Shown piece after piece: positions 54,352 through 63,324 of a stretch of DNA of 64,000 nt. A model generated the notes under the pieces. It made no database searches. It worked only from the letters and a program-made list of their open reading frames with translations, and was not told the DNA's origin. Position 1 is the stretch's first letter. Every line of letters begins with the position of its first letter. A program made the translations under genes and the position numbers. Source of the stretch: Streptomyces sp. NBC_00286 (GTDB lineage Bacteria > Actinomycetota > Actinomycetes > Streptomycetales > Streptomycetaceae); the NCBI RefSeq assembly GCF_036173125.1, contig NZ_CP108054.1:1984001-2048000 (forward strand), given 5' to 3'.

Positions 54352-54717
54352 CGTCGACGAGCGACGAAGCCCGCTCCGAGGGTAGCCCGGCGGATTCGGG
54401 CCGGGCCTACGTCATTCGACCTGTTCACCGCCGGGTCGAAGCGCCGAGCCGGTCGCGTCATTGCTCGCGTTCCCGCACGGACGACACCCCGCATACGTTG
54501 AGGAGGGCACCCCAGGGTCCTTCTGATGGATCTCCGTGGAGGAAGGAGCGGCGTCCGGTGCGTGCCCTCGGCGTGCGGTGCGGAGGGGCATGTGGCGGAG
54601 CCACCTGTCCCTCCGCACCGTGCGGCAAGGGTGCGTGCTGGGCGTCGCGACGCCGCGGAGATCCGTCAGAAGGACCCTAGGTCCGCCCGAGCCCCCCGAG
54701 GACGAGGAGGTCTGAGG
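54352..54717. other. 366-bp gap holding a palindromic element
   Basis: It separates the divergent kinase and acyl-CoA synthetase genes. Apart from the 165-bp nested inverted-repeat element at 54514-54678, it contains the synthetase's ribosome site GAGGAGG and a GTCATTCGACC/GGTCGAAG stretch near 54411-54452 that could be an operator. No gene is supported. Confidence 0.5.
54514..54678. mobile_element. MITE-like nested inverted-repeat element
   Basis: The outer arms are 23 bp each, AGGGTCCTTCTGATGGATCT-CCG (54514-54536) and its complement (54656-54678), with one mismatch. Inside is another inverted pair (CGGTGCGGAGGG with CCCTCCGCACCG) around a third hairpin (GTGGC-GGA-GCCAC). The whole 165 bp can fold into one long branched hairpin. 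There is no ORF. The terminal symmetry and size are those of a miniature inverted-repeat transposable element, but no clear target-site duplication is seen. Confidence 0.65.
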
Positions 54718-56412
<1,695 letters not shown>

Positions 56413-56467
56413 CGGACGCGTGCGAGACGTGCTGAACGGCGGCCGCGGTGACCTTGGCGACCTTGGC

Positions 56468-56557
56468 TTCCGTACGCGCCTGTCGCCTCGCCGCAGTTCC
56501 CGTACGGGCCTGCCGCCTCGCCGCGCATTCCGTACGCACCTGCCGCCTCGTCACGAG
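56468..56557. repeat. 30-bp tandem repeat, three copies
   Basis: CGTACG recurs at 56471, 56501 and 56531, exactly 30 bp apart, each followed by (C/G)(C/G)CCTG(T/C)CGCCTCG(C/T)C. It fills the gap between the convergent acyl-CoA synthetase and aldolase genes. Confidence 0.85.
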
Positions 56558-56569
56558 GTTCGGACGCGG

Positions 56570-57253
56570 TCAGTCCTGATAGGTGACGCCCAACTCGGCG
56601 AGTTTGGCGCGCAGTCCGTAGTAGTCGACGCCCAGGGTTCCGGAGCGCAGGACCTCGCGGGTGGTGGCTTCCTTGGCGAGCCGTTTCTCCGCGAGGTCCG
56701 CAGCCTCCTCCGCCTCCGCGAGGGGCACTACGACCACGCCGTCGTCGTCGGCGACCACGACGTCACCGGGGGACACGGACACCCCGCCGAGCGTCACGGG
56801 CACGTTGACCGAGCCCGGGGACGCCTTCACCGTGCCCTGGGCGGACACGGCCCGCGACCAGACGTGGAAGCCCATCTCCCGCAGCTCGGCGGTGTCGCGT
56901 ACACCGGCCCCCGTGACCAGGCCGATGACGCCCCGGGCGGCGAGGGAGGTGGCGAGCAGTTCGCCGAACATGCCGTCCGTGGAGGGCGAGGTGGTGGTCA
57001 CCACGAGGACGTCGCCGGGACGGCAGACCTCAACGGCGGCGTGGATCATCAGGTTGTCCCCCGGGTGGGAGCTGACCGTCACCGCCGGGCCCGCGATACG
57101 CACATCCCGCTGGTTCGGCCGCAGACCGGTCCCCGCGAAGCCACGGCGGCCGATGGCCTCGTGGACCGTGGACACCCCCGCCTCGGCGAGCCGGGCGACG
57201 ACCTCGGCGGCGGGCCGGTCGATGTTCCTGACGACGACATGACGTCGGGGCAT
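56570..57253 (-). CDS. RraA-type aldolase (4-carboxy-4-hydroxy-2-oxoadipate aldolase-like)
   Basis: 227 residues, the length of HMG/CHA aldolases (LigK, GalC, ProA) rather than the shorter RraA proper. Family marks are GVSTVHEAIGRRGF, PGDNLMIHAAVEVCRPGDVLVV and the catalytic region VTGAGVRDTAELREMGFHVWSR (Arg-Asp). The C-terminal helices complete the domain. It would split 4-carboxy-4-hydroxy-2-oxoadipate into pyruvate and oxaloacetate, the last step of extradiol protocatechuate or gallate breakdown. It diverges from the galB-like gene, whose product supplies its substrate. Confidence 0.85.
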   Translation of the reverse strand: MPRRHVVVRNIDRPAAEVVARLAEAGVSTVHEAIGRRGFAGTGLRPNQRDVRIAGPAVTVSSHPGDNLMIHAAVEVCRPGDVLVVTTTSPSTDGMFGELLATSLAARGVIGLVTGAGVRDTAELREMGFHVWSRAVSAQGTVKASPGSVNVPVTLGGVSVSPGDVVVADDDGVVVVPLAEAEEAADLAEKRLAKEATTREVLRSGTLGVDYYGLRAKLAELGVTYQD

Positions 57254-57298
57254 GTCTCCTCCGCGGTGCTCAGGTCTGATGTCACGAGAATTCTTGAA

Positions 57299-57354
57299 GT
57301 CAACGTTATTGTCAACAAAAACGTCAGCGATAAGCTCGCAGCTGACGAGTCAAC
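57299..57354. promoter_or_regulatory. Divergent promoter/operator with GTCAAC repeats
   Basis: GTCAAC occurs three times (57299, 57311, 57349). An exact 7-bp inverted repeat CGTCAGC...GCTGACG (57322-57347, 12-base gap) lies between copies two and three. The region is the most AT-rich in the neighbourhood and sits between the aldolase and GalB-like genes, so it is a likely regulator-binding site controlling both. Confidence 0.55.
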
Positions 57355-57387
57355 CTCCTTCCCTCCGCTTGATCCCGAGGAGTCCCG

Positions 57388-58140
57388 ATGACACTCGACA
57401 CCACCTCCACCCCGTCCGAAGGAGCGCTGCTGGTGATCAGCGCCCACGCGGGCGACTTCGTCTGGCGGGCCGGCGGCGCCATAGCCCTGGCCGCCGAACG
57501 CGGCCAGCGCGCCAAGGTGCTGTGCCTGAGCTTCGGCGAGCGCGGCGAGTCCGCCCGCGCCTGGCGCGACGGCCTCCAGCTCGACGAGATCAAGGAGCTG
57601 CGCCGCACGGAGGCCTCGAACGCCGCGGCCGCGCTGGGAGCGGAGATCGAGTTCCTGGACGCCGGGGACTACCCGCTGCTGGAGACCCCGGAGTTGGTGG
57701 ACCGGATCGTGCGCGTGTACCGGGAGGTGAACCCCGCGGTCGTCCTCACCCATACCCTCGCCGACCCCTACAACGGCGACCACCCGGCCGCCGCCCGCAT
57801 GGCACTCCAGGCCCGCGTGCTCGCCCAGGCCATCGGCTACGACGCCCCCGGTGAACCCCTCGGCGCTCCCCCGGTGTTCTTCTTCGAGCCGCACCAGCCG
57901 GAACAGTGCGACTTCAAGCCGAACGTCCTGCTGGACATCACCCCGGTGTTCGACAAGAAGCGCAAGGCCATGGAGTGCCTGGCCGCACAGCAGCACATGT
58001 GGGACTACTACACGGACCTCGCCAAACGCCGCGGCGTCCAACTGAAGCGCAACGCCGGCCCGAACCTCGGCCTCCCCCACACGACCATGGGCGAGGCGTA
58101 CGTACGGCTCTACCCGCAGACGACGGGCGTACTGGCTTGA
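57388..58140 (+). CDS. galB: PIG-L family hydratase, GalB-like
   Basis: 250 residues of the PIG-L/LmbE metal-binding family: LLVISAHAGDFVWRAGGAI (the AHxDD-type loop, here with Gly-Asp), LSFGERGESARAW, and HTLADPYNGDHPAA with the late metal-binding His. Pseudomonas GalB, the 4-oxalomesaconate hydratase, belongs to this family. The divergent aldolase would use GalB's product, so a GalB role is favoured over a sugar deacetylase. The ATG follows GAGGAG. An IS605-type remnant begins directly at its stop codon. Confidence 0.82.
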   Translation: MTLDTTSTPSEGALLVISAHAGDFVWRAGGAIALAAERGQRAKVLCLSFGERGESARAWRDGLQLDEIKELRRTEASNAAAALGAEIEFLDAGDYPLLETPELVDRIVRVYREVNPAVVLTHTLADPYNGDHPAAARMALQARVLAQAIGYDAPGEPLGAPPVFFFEPHQPEQCDFKPNVLLDITPVFDKKRKAMECLAAQQHMWDYYTDLAKRRGVQLKRNAGPNLGLPHTTMGEAYVRLYPQTTGVLA

Positions 58141-58465
58141 CCTCCTCCCCTTCGTGAACGAAGGGGATTCCTTCCCTCGCGGGTTGGGCTTTCTGCTTCA
58201 CAGCCCGCAGCCACCCGGGGTTACCAGCAAGGGACGGTGTACCGCCCATGGTCTTACGCAAGCTCCACAGACCTGACTTCCCGCCAGCCCGGCGGTAGAC
58301 CCGGACGGCTTGGTTATCGCCGACCGGGCACTGCCGACCCTATCACCCGATCAGCACTACTCCTGACGCTCGGTGACGAACGGTCTTTCGCCCAGCGGGC
58401 GAAACCCCGCTCCCTGCCCTGCTCCGCAGGAGTCCGTTTCCTCCCCCGCCTGAACGCGGGGGTAT
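58141..58465 (-). mobile_element. IS605-type tnpB 3' remnant with two end hairpins
   Basis: On the minus strand the frame upstream of 58141 encodes a TnpB-like C-terminal tail, GNPGWLRAVKQKAQPAREGI then PFVHEGEEVK. It meets a TAG (58342-58340) about 50 codons upstream, so only the tail survives. Two hairpins of the same type, with TGAA in the loop, lie at 58147-58166 (CCCCTTCG stem) and 58443-58462 (CCCCCGC stem). Such hairpins mark the right end, and in intact elements the omega-RNA 3' end, of IS200/IS605 elements. No transposase is left. Confidence 0.72.
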
Positions 58466-58481
58466 CCACGGAGGAATCCCG

Positions 58482-58814
58482 ATGACGACGCGCAGCGAGA
58501 CGGACGAACGTGCGGCCACCCACATCTGGGTGCCCTTCCGCAGCACGTCCCTCTACGTGGAGTTCGCGGACGAGGTCGGCGCAACGGCCCGTACGTCCGA
58601 TCGCCGGGGCCTCCTGGCCAACGCCGTCCCCCAGGACGGCATCACGCGCGACGACCGCTACGGCGCACCGATGTGGCGCATCGACGCCCAGCGGCTGCAC
58701 GCCGTGGTGGAGGCCCTCTGGCACGAGGACGGCCGCCAGGTCCGGATCCACCTCGACCAGGCACCGCCTCGGCCCGACGGCGACAACGGGACACCGCGCA
58801 CGCACGACGGATGA
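58482..58814 (+). CDS. Small hypothetical protein in the aromatic cluster
   Basis: 110 residues from an ATG after GGAGGAA. The sequence (THIWVPFRSTSLYVEFADE, then YGAPMWRIDAQRLHAVVEALW) suggests a small alpha/beta soluble domain with a charged tail. No family is recognised. It sits between the IS605 remnant and the Rieske system, 145 bp upstream of the reductase, and its ribosome site lies just past one remnant hairpin, so its promoter may be partly element-derived. Confidence 0.6.
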   Translation: MTTRSETDERAATHIWVPFRSTSLYVEFADEVGATARTSDRRGLLANAVPQDGITRDDRYGAPMWRIDAQRLHAVVEALWHEDGRQVRIHLDQAPPRPDGDNGTPRTHDG

Positions 58815-58850
58815 CGTAGTCCGAGCCACGACGTTGCGCCGCCCCGGTCC

Positions 58851-58869
58851 GGTCATTCGCGCGATGACC
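58851..58869. promoter_or_regulatory. Palindromic operator before the Rieske operon
   Basis: GGTCAT-TCGCGCG-ATGACC is a perfect 6-bp inverted repeat about 90 bp before the reductase start, in the likely promoter of the aromatic operon. It would suit a dimeric repressor of the MarR, IclR or GntR type; the regulator is not identified. Confidence 0.55.
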
Positions 58870-58959
58870 TGGGCGTTCCCCGGTCGCTAGCGTCGATCGT
58901 GCCGCCGCCGACCGCGGCCGAAGTGACGCCCGCCGACCGCAGTCGAGGAGATGACGTAC

Positions 58960-60015
58960 GTGACGAGCCGTTCAGCCGCCGCCCCGGACACGCGCCCCCT
59001 CGGTACGGCCGAAGCCCCTGTCCCGACCCGTCGCGGCGCCGAGTTCGAGGGCACCGCCACCGTACGGTCCCGGCAGACGGTGGCGGACGGTGTCGTATCG
59101 CTGGAACTGGCGCCAAGCACCGGCGACGGGGAAGCCGAGCCCCTACCGCTCTGGCAGCCCGGAGCGCACATCGACGTCGTCCTGCCCACAGGCGTCACCC
59201 GGCAGTACTCACTGTGCGGCCCGATCGACGCGGCGGGGCACTCCACCCGCTGGCGCATCGCCGTGCTGCGCGAGCCCCACGGACGCGGCGGCTCGCAGTG
59301 GATCCACGACCACGTCCAAGAGGGCGACGAACTCCGGGTGCGCGGCCCGCGCAACAACTTCCCGCTGCGGCCGGCGGCCCGGTACCTGTTCGTCGGCGGA
59401 GGCATCGGCATCACCCCCCTGCTCCCGATGATCGCCGAGGCGGAGGCCGCGGGCGCCGAGTGGTCCCTGCTCTACGGCGGCCGGACCCACGGTTCCATGG
59501 CCTTCCTGCCCGAACTGGCGGGCTACGGCGAGCGTGTGTCCGTACGCCCGCAGGACCAGTACGGGCTGCTCGACCTCGCCGGCTTCCTCGGCGACCCCGA
59601 CCCGTCCGCCCTGGTGTACTGCTGCGGCCCGGCACCGCTCATCGACGCGGTCGAGGCGTACTGCGCCACCTGGCCGTCCGGGTCCCTGAACGTCGAGCGG
59701 TTCGCGGCGGCGGCCAGCGCGGGGCCCGCCGACGGTGCGGCCGCCGAGCAGCCCATCGAGGTGGAGCTGCGGGCGTCCGGGATGACGCTGACCGTGCCGC
59801 CGGAGCTGTCGGTACTCAAGGCCGTGGAGGAGGCGGGCGTCCCGGTCCTGTCCTCCTGCGAGGAGGGCATCTGCGGCTCATGCGAGACCCCCGTCCTGGA
59901 CGGCGAGGTCGATCACCGCGACTCACTGCTCACCGAGGACGAGCGGGCCGCGAACGACACGATGCTGATCTGCGTCTCGCGCGCGCGGGGCGGCCGGCTC
60001 GTACTGGATCTCTGA
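58960..60015 (+). CDS. Rieske oxygenase reductase, VanB/phthalate-reductase type
   Basis: 351 residues from the GTG at 58960, nine bases after GAGGAG; the ATG at 58951 abuts that site and cannot use it. The order is FMN/FAD domain (TRQYSLCGP), NAD domain (LFVGGGIGITPLL) and C-terminal plant-type [2Fe-2S] domain (SSCEEGICGSCETPVLDGE, then LICVSRA), as in VanB and phthalate dioxygenase reductase. It passes electrons from NADH to the oxygenase encoded 36 bp downstream. Confidence 0.92.
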   Translation: MTSRSAAAPDTRPLGTAEAPVPTRRGAEFEGTATVRSRQTVADGVVSLELAPSTGDGEAEPLPLWQPGAHIDVVLPTGVTRQYSLCGPIDAAGHSTRWRIAVLREPHGRGGSQWIHDHVQEGDELRVRGPRNNFPLRPAARYLFVGGGIGITPLLPMIAEAEAAGAEWSLLYGGRTHGSMAFLPELAGYGERVSVRPQDQYGLLDLAGFLGDPDPSALVYCCGPAPLIDAVEAYCATWPSGSLNVERFAAAASAGPADGAAAEQPIEVELRASGMTLTVPPELSVLKAVEEAGVPVLSSCEEGICGSCETPVLDGEVDHRDSLLTEDERAANDTMLICVSRARGGRLVLDL

Positions 60016-60051
60016 CCCACCGTCAACGCGTATACGGAAGGACCGACCGCC

Positions 60052-61131
60052 ATGACACTGACGCAGTATGTGCGCAACGGCTGGTACCTGGGAGCCTGGT
60101 CCGACGAGATCGGCCGGACGCTCACACAGCGCTGGATCACGGACATCCCGGTCTGCTTCTACCGGCTGCCCGACCAGACCGTCACCGCCGTCGAGGACCG
60201 CTGCCCGCACCGCAAGTACCCTTTGTCCCTAGGCCACTTGAACGACGAGGGCACGCTCCAGTGCGACTACCACGGCTACCGTTTCGACGGTCAGGGCGTG
60301 TGCGTCGGGGTCGCCGAGCAGGCCGACCGGCCCAAGGCGGCGCTGCGCCGGTTCCCGCTGGTCGAGCGGGACGGCGCGATCTGGATCTGGCCCGGTGACC
60401 CGGACCTGGCCGACGAGAGCCTGCTGCCCGACACCTCCTGGCTCACCGACCCGGGCTGGACACACGTACACGGCGTGGTCCCGCTCAAGGCACGGCACAT
60501 GCTGCTCCTGGAGAACCTCCTCGACCTCACCCACGAGACGTTCCTGCACCCGACGACCATCGGCAACGCCGCCGTCGCCGCGACCCCCATCGATGTGACC
60601 GTGGACGGCGACCGGGTCAGCTTCAGCCGCCACATGATCGGCATCGAAGCGCCTCCGTTCTACGAGAAGTCCTGCGGACTGACCTCGCCGGTGGACCGCT
60701 GGCAGGACGGCGACTTCTACCCGCCGGGCATCTTCATCCTCAACATCCGCGTCGCCGCCACCGGCACCGAGGAGCCAGAGGGTTTCCACATGAAGGTGCT
60801 GTACGGGCTGACGCCGGCGCGCGGCAACGAGACGCACGACTTCTACGCCCTGGGCCGCGACTACCTCATCGACGACCAGGAGCTCACGAAGTTCCAGCAC
60901 GAGCAGCAGCTCGCCGTCATGCAGGAGGACGTCTACGCCCTGGAGGCGCAGGAGGTCATGTACGCCACCGACCCTGGCGGCAAGGCCGAGTCCAGCATCA
61001 AGTCCGACTTGGCCGCCCTCCGCGGACGTCGCGCGGTGGCGAAGATGCTCGCCCGCGAGCAGCGTGAGCAGCACGAACAGAGTGAGCAGCAGGGCGCCCG
61101 CATCCCACGTAGCCGGACGGCGTCCGTATGA
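60052..61131 (+). CDS. Rieske oxygenase, vanillate O-demethylase (VanA) type
   Basis: 359 residues. The Rieske [2Fe-2S] ligands are Cys51, His53, Cys71 and His74 (CPHRKYPLSL, then CDYHGYRF). The mononuclear iron site is NLLDLTHETFLHP, with both His present. This short single-subunit layout is shared by VanA-type O-demethylases and phthalate 4,5-dioxygenase. With the extradiol dioxygenase downstream, a methoxy-aromatic acid such as vanillate, 3-O-methylgallate or syringate is the likely substrate. Its stop overlaps the hydrolase start (ATGA). Confidence 0.88.
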   Translation: MTLTQYVRNGWYLGAWSDEIGRTLTQRWITDIPVCFYRLPDQTVTAVEDRCPHRKYPLSLGHLNDEGTLQCDYHGYRFDGQGVCVGVAEQADRPKAALRRFPLVERDGAIWIWPGDPDLADESLLPDTSWLTDPGWTHVHGVVPLKARHMLLLENLLDLTHETFLHPTTIGNAAVAATPIDVTVDGDRVSFSRHMIGIEAPPFYEKSCGLTSPVDRWQDGDFYPPGIFILNIRVAATGTEEPEGFHMKVLYGLTPARGNETHDFYALGRDYLIDDQELTKFQHEQQLAVMQEDVYALEAQEVMYATDPGGKAESSIKSDLAALRGRRAVAKMLAREQREQHEQSEQQGARIPRSRTASV

Positions 61132-61844
61132 GCGGCCGACGCGTCTTCGTACTGCTGCACGGAGCCTGGCACGGCGGGTGGGTGTGGCAGCACGTCACAC
61201 AGCGGCTGCGTGAGGCCGGGCACGAAGTGCATGCCCCCACGCTGACCGGGGTGAGCGACCGCGCCCACCTCCTCAGTCCGCAGGTCGGGCTCGGCACGCA
61301 CATCCAGGACGTGGTGGCGCTGCTCGAGGCGTACGACGCCAGGGATGTCGTACTCGTCGGGCACAGTTACGCGGGCCAGGTCGTCACCGGGGTCGCGGAC
61401 CGCATCCCCGACCGACTGGCCAAGCGCGTCCATCTCGACGCCTTCGTGGGCGACGACGGTGACGCGGCGATCGATCTCCTTCCCGAACCCATCGCCGGGC
61501 ACTATCGCGAGTCCGTGGCCGGTCCCGGCTTCGGCTGGCTCATCCCGGTGCGCTCGCTGAGCGTGCTCGGCGTCGAGGAACAGTCGGACCTGGACTGGCT
61601 CGGGCCCCGGCTGACCCCGCACCCGTGGCTGACCTACACCGAGCCGCTCCGGCTGACCGGCAAGGCCGAGCAGGTCCCCGGCGTCTTCATCGAATGCACC
61701 GACTGGATGCGGGTGTTCACCCCGCACGCCGAGCGAGCCGCGGCCCGTGGCTGGCCGGTCCACGAGATCGCGACCGGGCACGAGGCCATGGTCACGGCAC
61801 CCGACCAACTGGCCGAACTGCTGCTGGAGATCGCCGCAGCCTGA
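61128..61844 (+). CDS. Alpha/beta hydrolase, esterase-like
   Basis: 238 residues with the salicylate-esterase/hydroxynitrile-lyase style opening LLHGAWHGGWVWQHV, the nucleophile elbow VGHSYAG (Ser), acid DAFVGDDGD-side region and a late His in ATGHEAM. Coupled to the oxygenase by ATGA. It may cleave an ester or lactone of the aromatic pathway; 2-pyrone-4,6-dicarboxylate lactonase itself is of another fold, so that role is not implied. Confidence 0.85.
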   Translation: MSGRRVFVLLHGAWHGGWVWQHVTQRLREAGHEVHAPTLTGVSDRAHLLSPQVGLGTHIQDVVALLEAYDARDVVLVGHSYAGQVVTGVADRIPDRLAKRVHLDAFVGDDGDAAIDLLPEPIAGHYRESVAGPGFGWLIPVRSLSVLGVEEQSDLDWLGPRLTPHPWLTYTEPLRLTGKAEQVPGVFIECTDWMRVFTPHAERAAARGWPVHEIATGHEAMVTAPDQLAELLLEIAAA

Positions 61845-61862
61845 CCCGTGAAAGGACGCGCG

Positions 61863-62144
61863 ATGGAATTCCTCGTACGCACCGAGAATCTTCTGCCCCC
61901 GGACACCCCCGACGACGTACGCGAGTCCCTGCGCAAGGGCGAGCGTGAACGCGCCATGCAGCTGCGGGAGGCCGGCATCCTCAAACGGCTGTGGCGGGTC
62001 CCGGGCCGCAACGCCACGATCGGCCTGTACGAGGCGGCCGACCCGGCGGAGTTGCACGACGCCCTCGCTTCCCTGCCCATGTGGAAGTGGATGGACATCA
62101 CCGTCGAGGCACTCGCCACCCACCCACAGGAGAAGGCGCCTTGA
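61863..62144 (+). CDS. Muconolactone delta-isomerase-like protein
   Basis: 93 residues matching CatC: MEFLVRTENLLPPDTPDDVR, ERERAMQLREAGILKRLWRV and LHDALASLPMWKWMDITVEA. CatC belongs to the ortho-cleavage pathway, so its place beside an extradiol (meta) dioxygenase is unusual. It could tautomerise the ring-opened 4-oxalomesaconate product instead. ATG at 61863 fits AAAGGA; its stop overlaps the next start (TTGA). Confidence 0.9.
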   Translation: MEFLVRTENLLPPDTPDDVRESLRKGERERAMQLREAGILKRLWRVPGRNATIGLYEAADPAELHDALASLPMWKWMDITVEALATHPQEKAP

Positions 62145-62929
62145 CCGGCGGGGACGGCCGGGGCAACCGACGAGTCGCCGTGGTGACGGGCGCCGCAGGC
62201 GGACTCGGGAAGGCCATCGCCCGCCGGCTGGCGCGGGACGGATTCACGGTCGCCGCCCTCGACATCGCCGAACCGGACCCGGACCCGGACTCGGACTCGG
62301 ACTCGGACTCGGACCCCGGCGGCAGCGGCGAAGCCTCCGGCGTACGGCCATGGCAGTGCGACATCAGCGACCCGGCCGCGACCCGCCAGACCGTCGGCGA
62401 GATCACCGAGGCGTACGGCGGAGTCGACGTCCTCGTCAACAACGCCGGCCTGCTCTCCGGCCGCGCACCCCTGCTGGAGACAAGCCCACACGAGATGCAC
62501 CGCTTCTTCGACGTCAACGCCGTCGGCCCACTCCTCATGGTCCAGGCATGCGTGCCCTGGCTGACCAAGAGCCCGCACCGTGGACGGGTGATCAATGTGG
62601 CGTCCCGCACCTTCTTCACGGGGGCCCCGGGCCAGATCGCGTACGTCGCCAGCAAGGGCGCCCTCATCGGCATGACCCGGGTGATGGCGCGCGAACTGGG
62701 TGAGCACCGGATCACGGTCAACGCGGTGGCGCCCGCGCAGGTGGCCACTCCGGGCACTCGGGAGCACTCCGGCGACGAGGTGTTCGCCGCGACCATGCGT
62801 CAGCAGGCGATCAAGGAGTTCGTCACGCCGGAGCACTTCGCGGGGCTCGTCTCGTATCTCGCTTCCCCGGACGCGGAGTTGGTCACCGGCCAGACGTTCG
62901 TCTGCGACGGCGGCGGGCTCCTGCACTGA
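62141..62929 (+). CDS. Short-chain dehydrogenase/reductase
   Basis: 262 residues from a TTG that overlaps the previous stop, with AGGAG upstream. The NAD(P) motif is VVTGAAGGLGKAIARRL, the structural motif is NNAGLL, and the catalytic Ser and Tyr-Lys lie in INVASRTFF and YVASKGAL. Between beta2 and the next helix there is a (Asp-Pro/Asp-Ser) run from a GGACYC microsatellite. The C-terminal SGQTF-like TGQTFVCDGGG is standard. It may oxidise a diol or alcohol intermediate; the substrate is not readable. Confidence 0.88.
   Translation: MTGGDGRGNRRVAVVTGAAGGLGKAIARRLARDGFTVAALDIAEPDPDPDSDSDSDSDPGGSGEASGVRPWQCDISDPAATRQTVGEITEAYGGVDVLVNNAGLLSGRAPLLETSPHEMHRFFDVNAVGPLLMVQACVPWLTKSPHRGRVINVASRTFFTGAPGQIAYVASKGALIGMTRVMARELGEHRITVNAVAPAQVATPGTREHSGDEVFAATMRQQAIKEFVTPEHFAGLVSYLASPDAELVTGQTFVCDGGGLLH
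62275..62316. repeat. Hexanucleotide microsatellite (GGACYC)7
   Basis: Seven units of GGACCC or GGACTC in the SDR gene encode alternating Asp-Pro and Asp-Ser in the loop after the second beta strand. As with the GCGGGC run at 56341, unit length keeps the frame. Confidence 0.93.
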
Positions 62930-62967
62930 CGGCGCGCCCCCGCACGAGCCCCCAGGAGAGGAACGGC

Positions 62968-63324
62968 ATGTCCAGCAGCACACCCCAGGTGCCCGGCACG
63001 TACGTCTTCGACGCCGCCGAGAGTCGCCGCGGCCGAGCGCTGAACCGGCTCTGCGGGTCCCTCAAGGACGCCGGGAGCCGGGAGAGGTTCAAGGCCGACG
63101 AAGCCGCGTACTGCGAGGCGTACGGGCTCACGGCCGAACAACGGGAGGCCGTCCTGCGGCGGGACTGGAACCGGATGATGGAGCTGGGCGGCTCCATCTT
63201 CTACGTCTTCAAGCTCGCCATGGTCGACGGGAAGTCCATGCAGTACCTCGGCGGGGTCTTCACCGGCATGACCACCGAGGAGTTCGCGGAGTCGCTGAAA
63301 GCGGGAGGGCGGAACTTTGGCTGA
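62968..63324 (+). CDS. ligA: Extradiol dioxygenase small subunit, LigA-type
   Basis: 118 residues of the LigA alpha-subunit family: VPGTYVFDAAESRRGRALNR, LTAEQREAVLRRDWNRMMELGGSIFYVFKL and the C-terminal DGKSMQYLGGVFTGMT. The alpha subunit closes over the active site of LigB. ATG follows AGGAGAGG. Its stop lies inside the start region of the catalytic subunit, an 8-bp overlap, so the two are made together. Confidence 0.92.
   Translation: MSSSTPQVPGTYVFDAAESRRGRALNRLCGSLKDAGSRERFKADEAAYCEAYGLTAEQREAVLRRDWNRMMELGGSIFYVFKLAMVDGKSMQYLGGVFTGMTTEEFAESLKAGGRNFG

Noticed and set aside
58314..58856. Minus-strand 180-codon frame over the small hypothetical gene
   Set aside because: It is antisense to the gene at 58482, which has a strong ribosome site, and runs into the IS605 remnant. 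No domain is seen in its translation.
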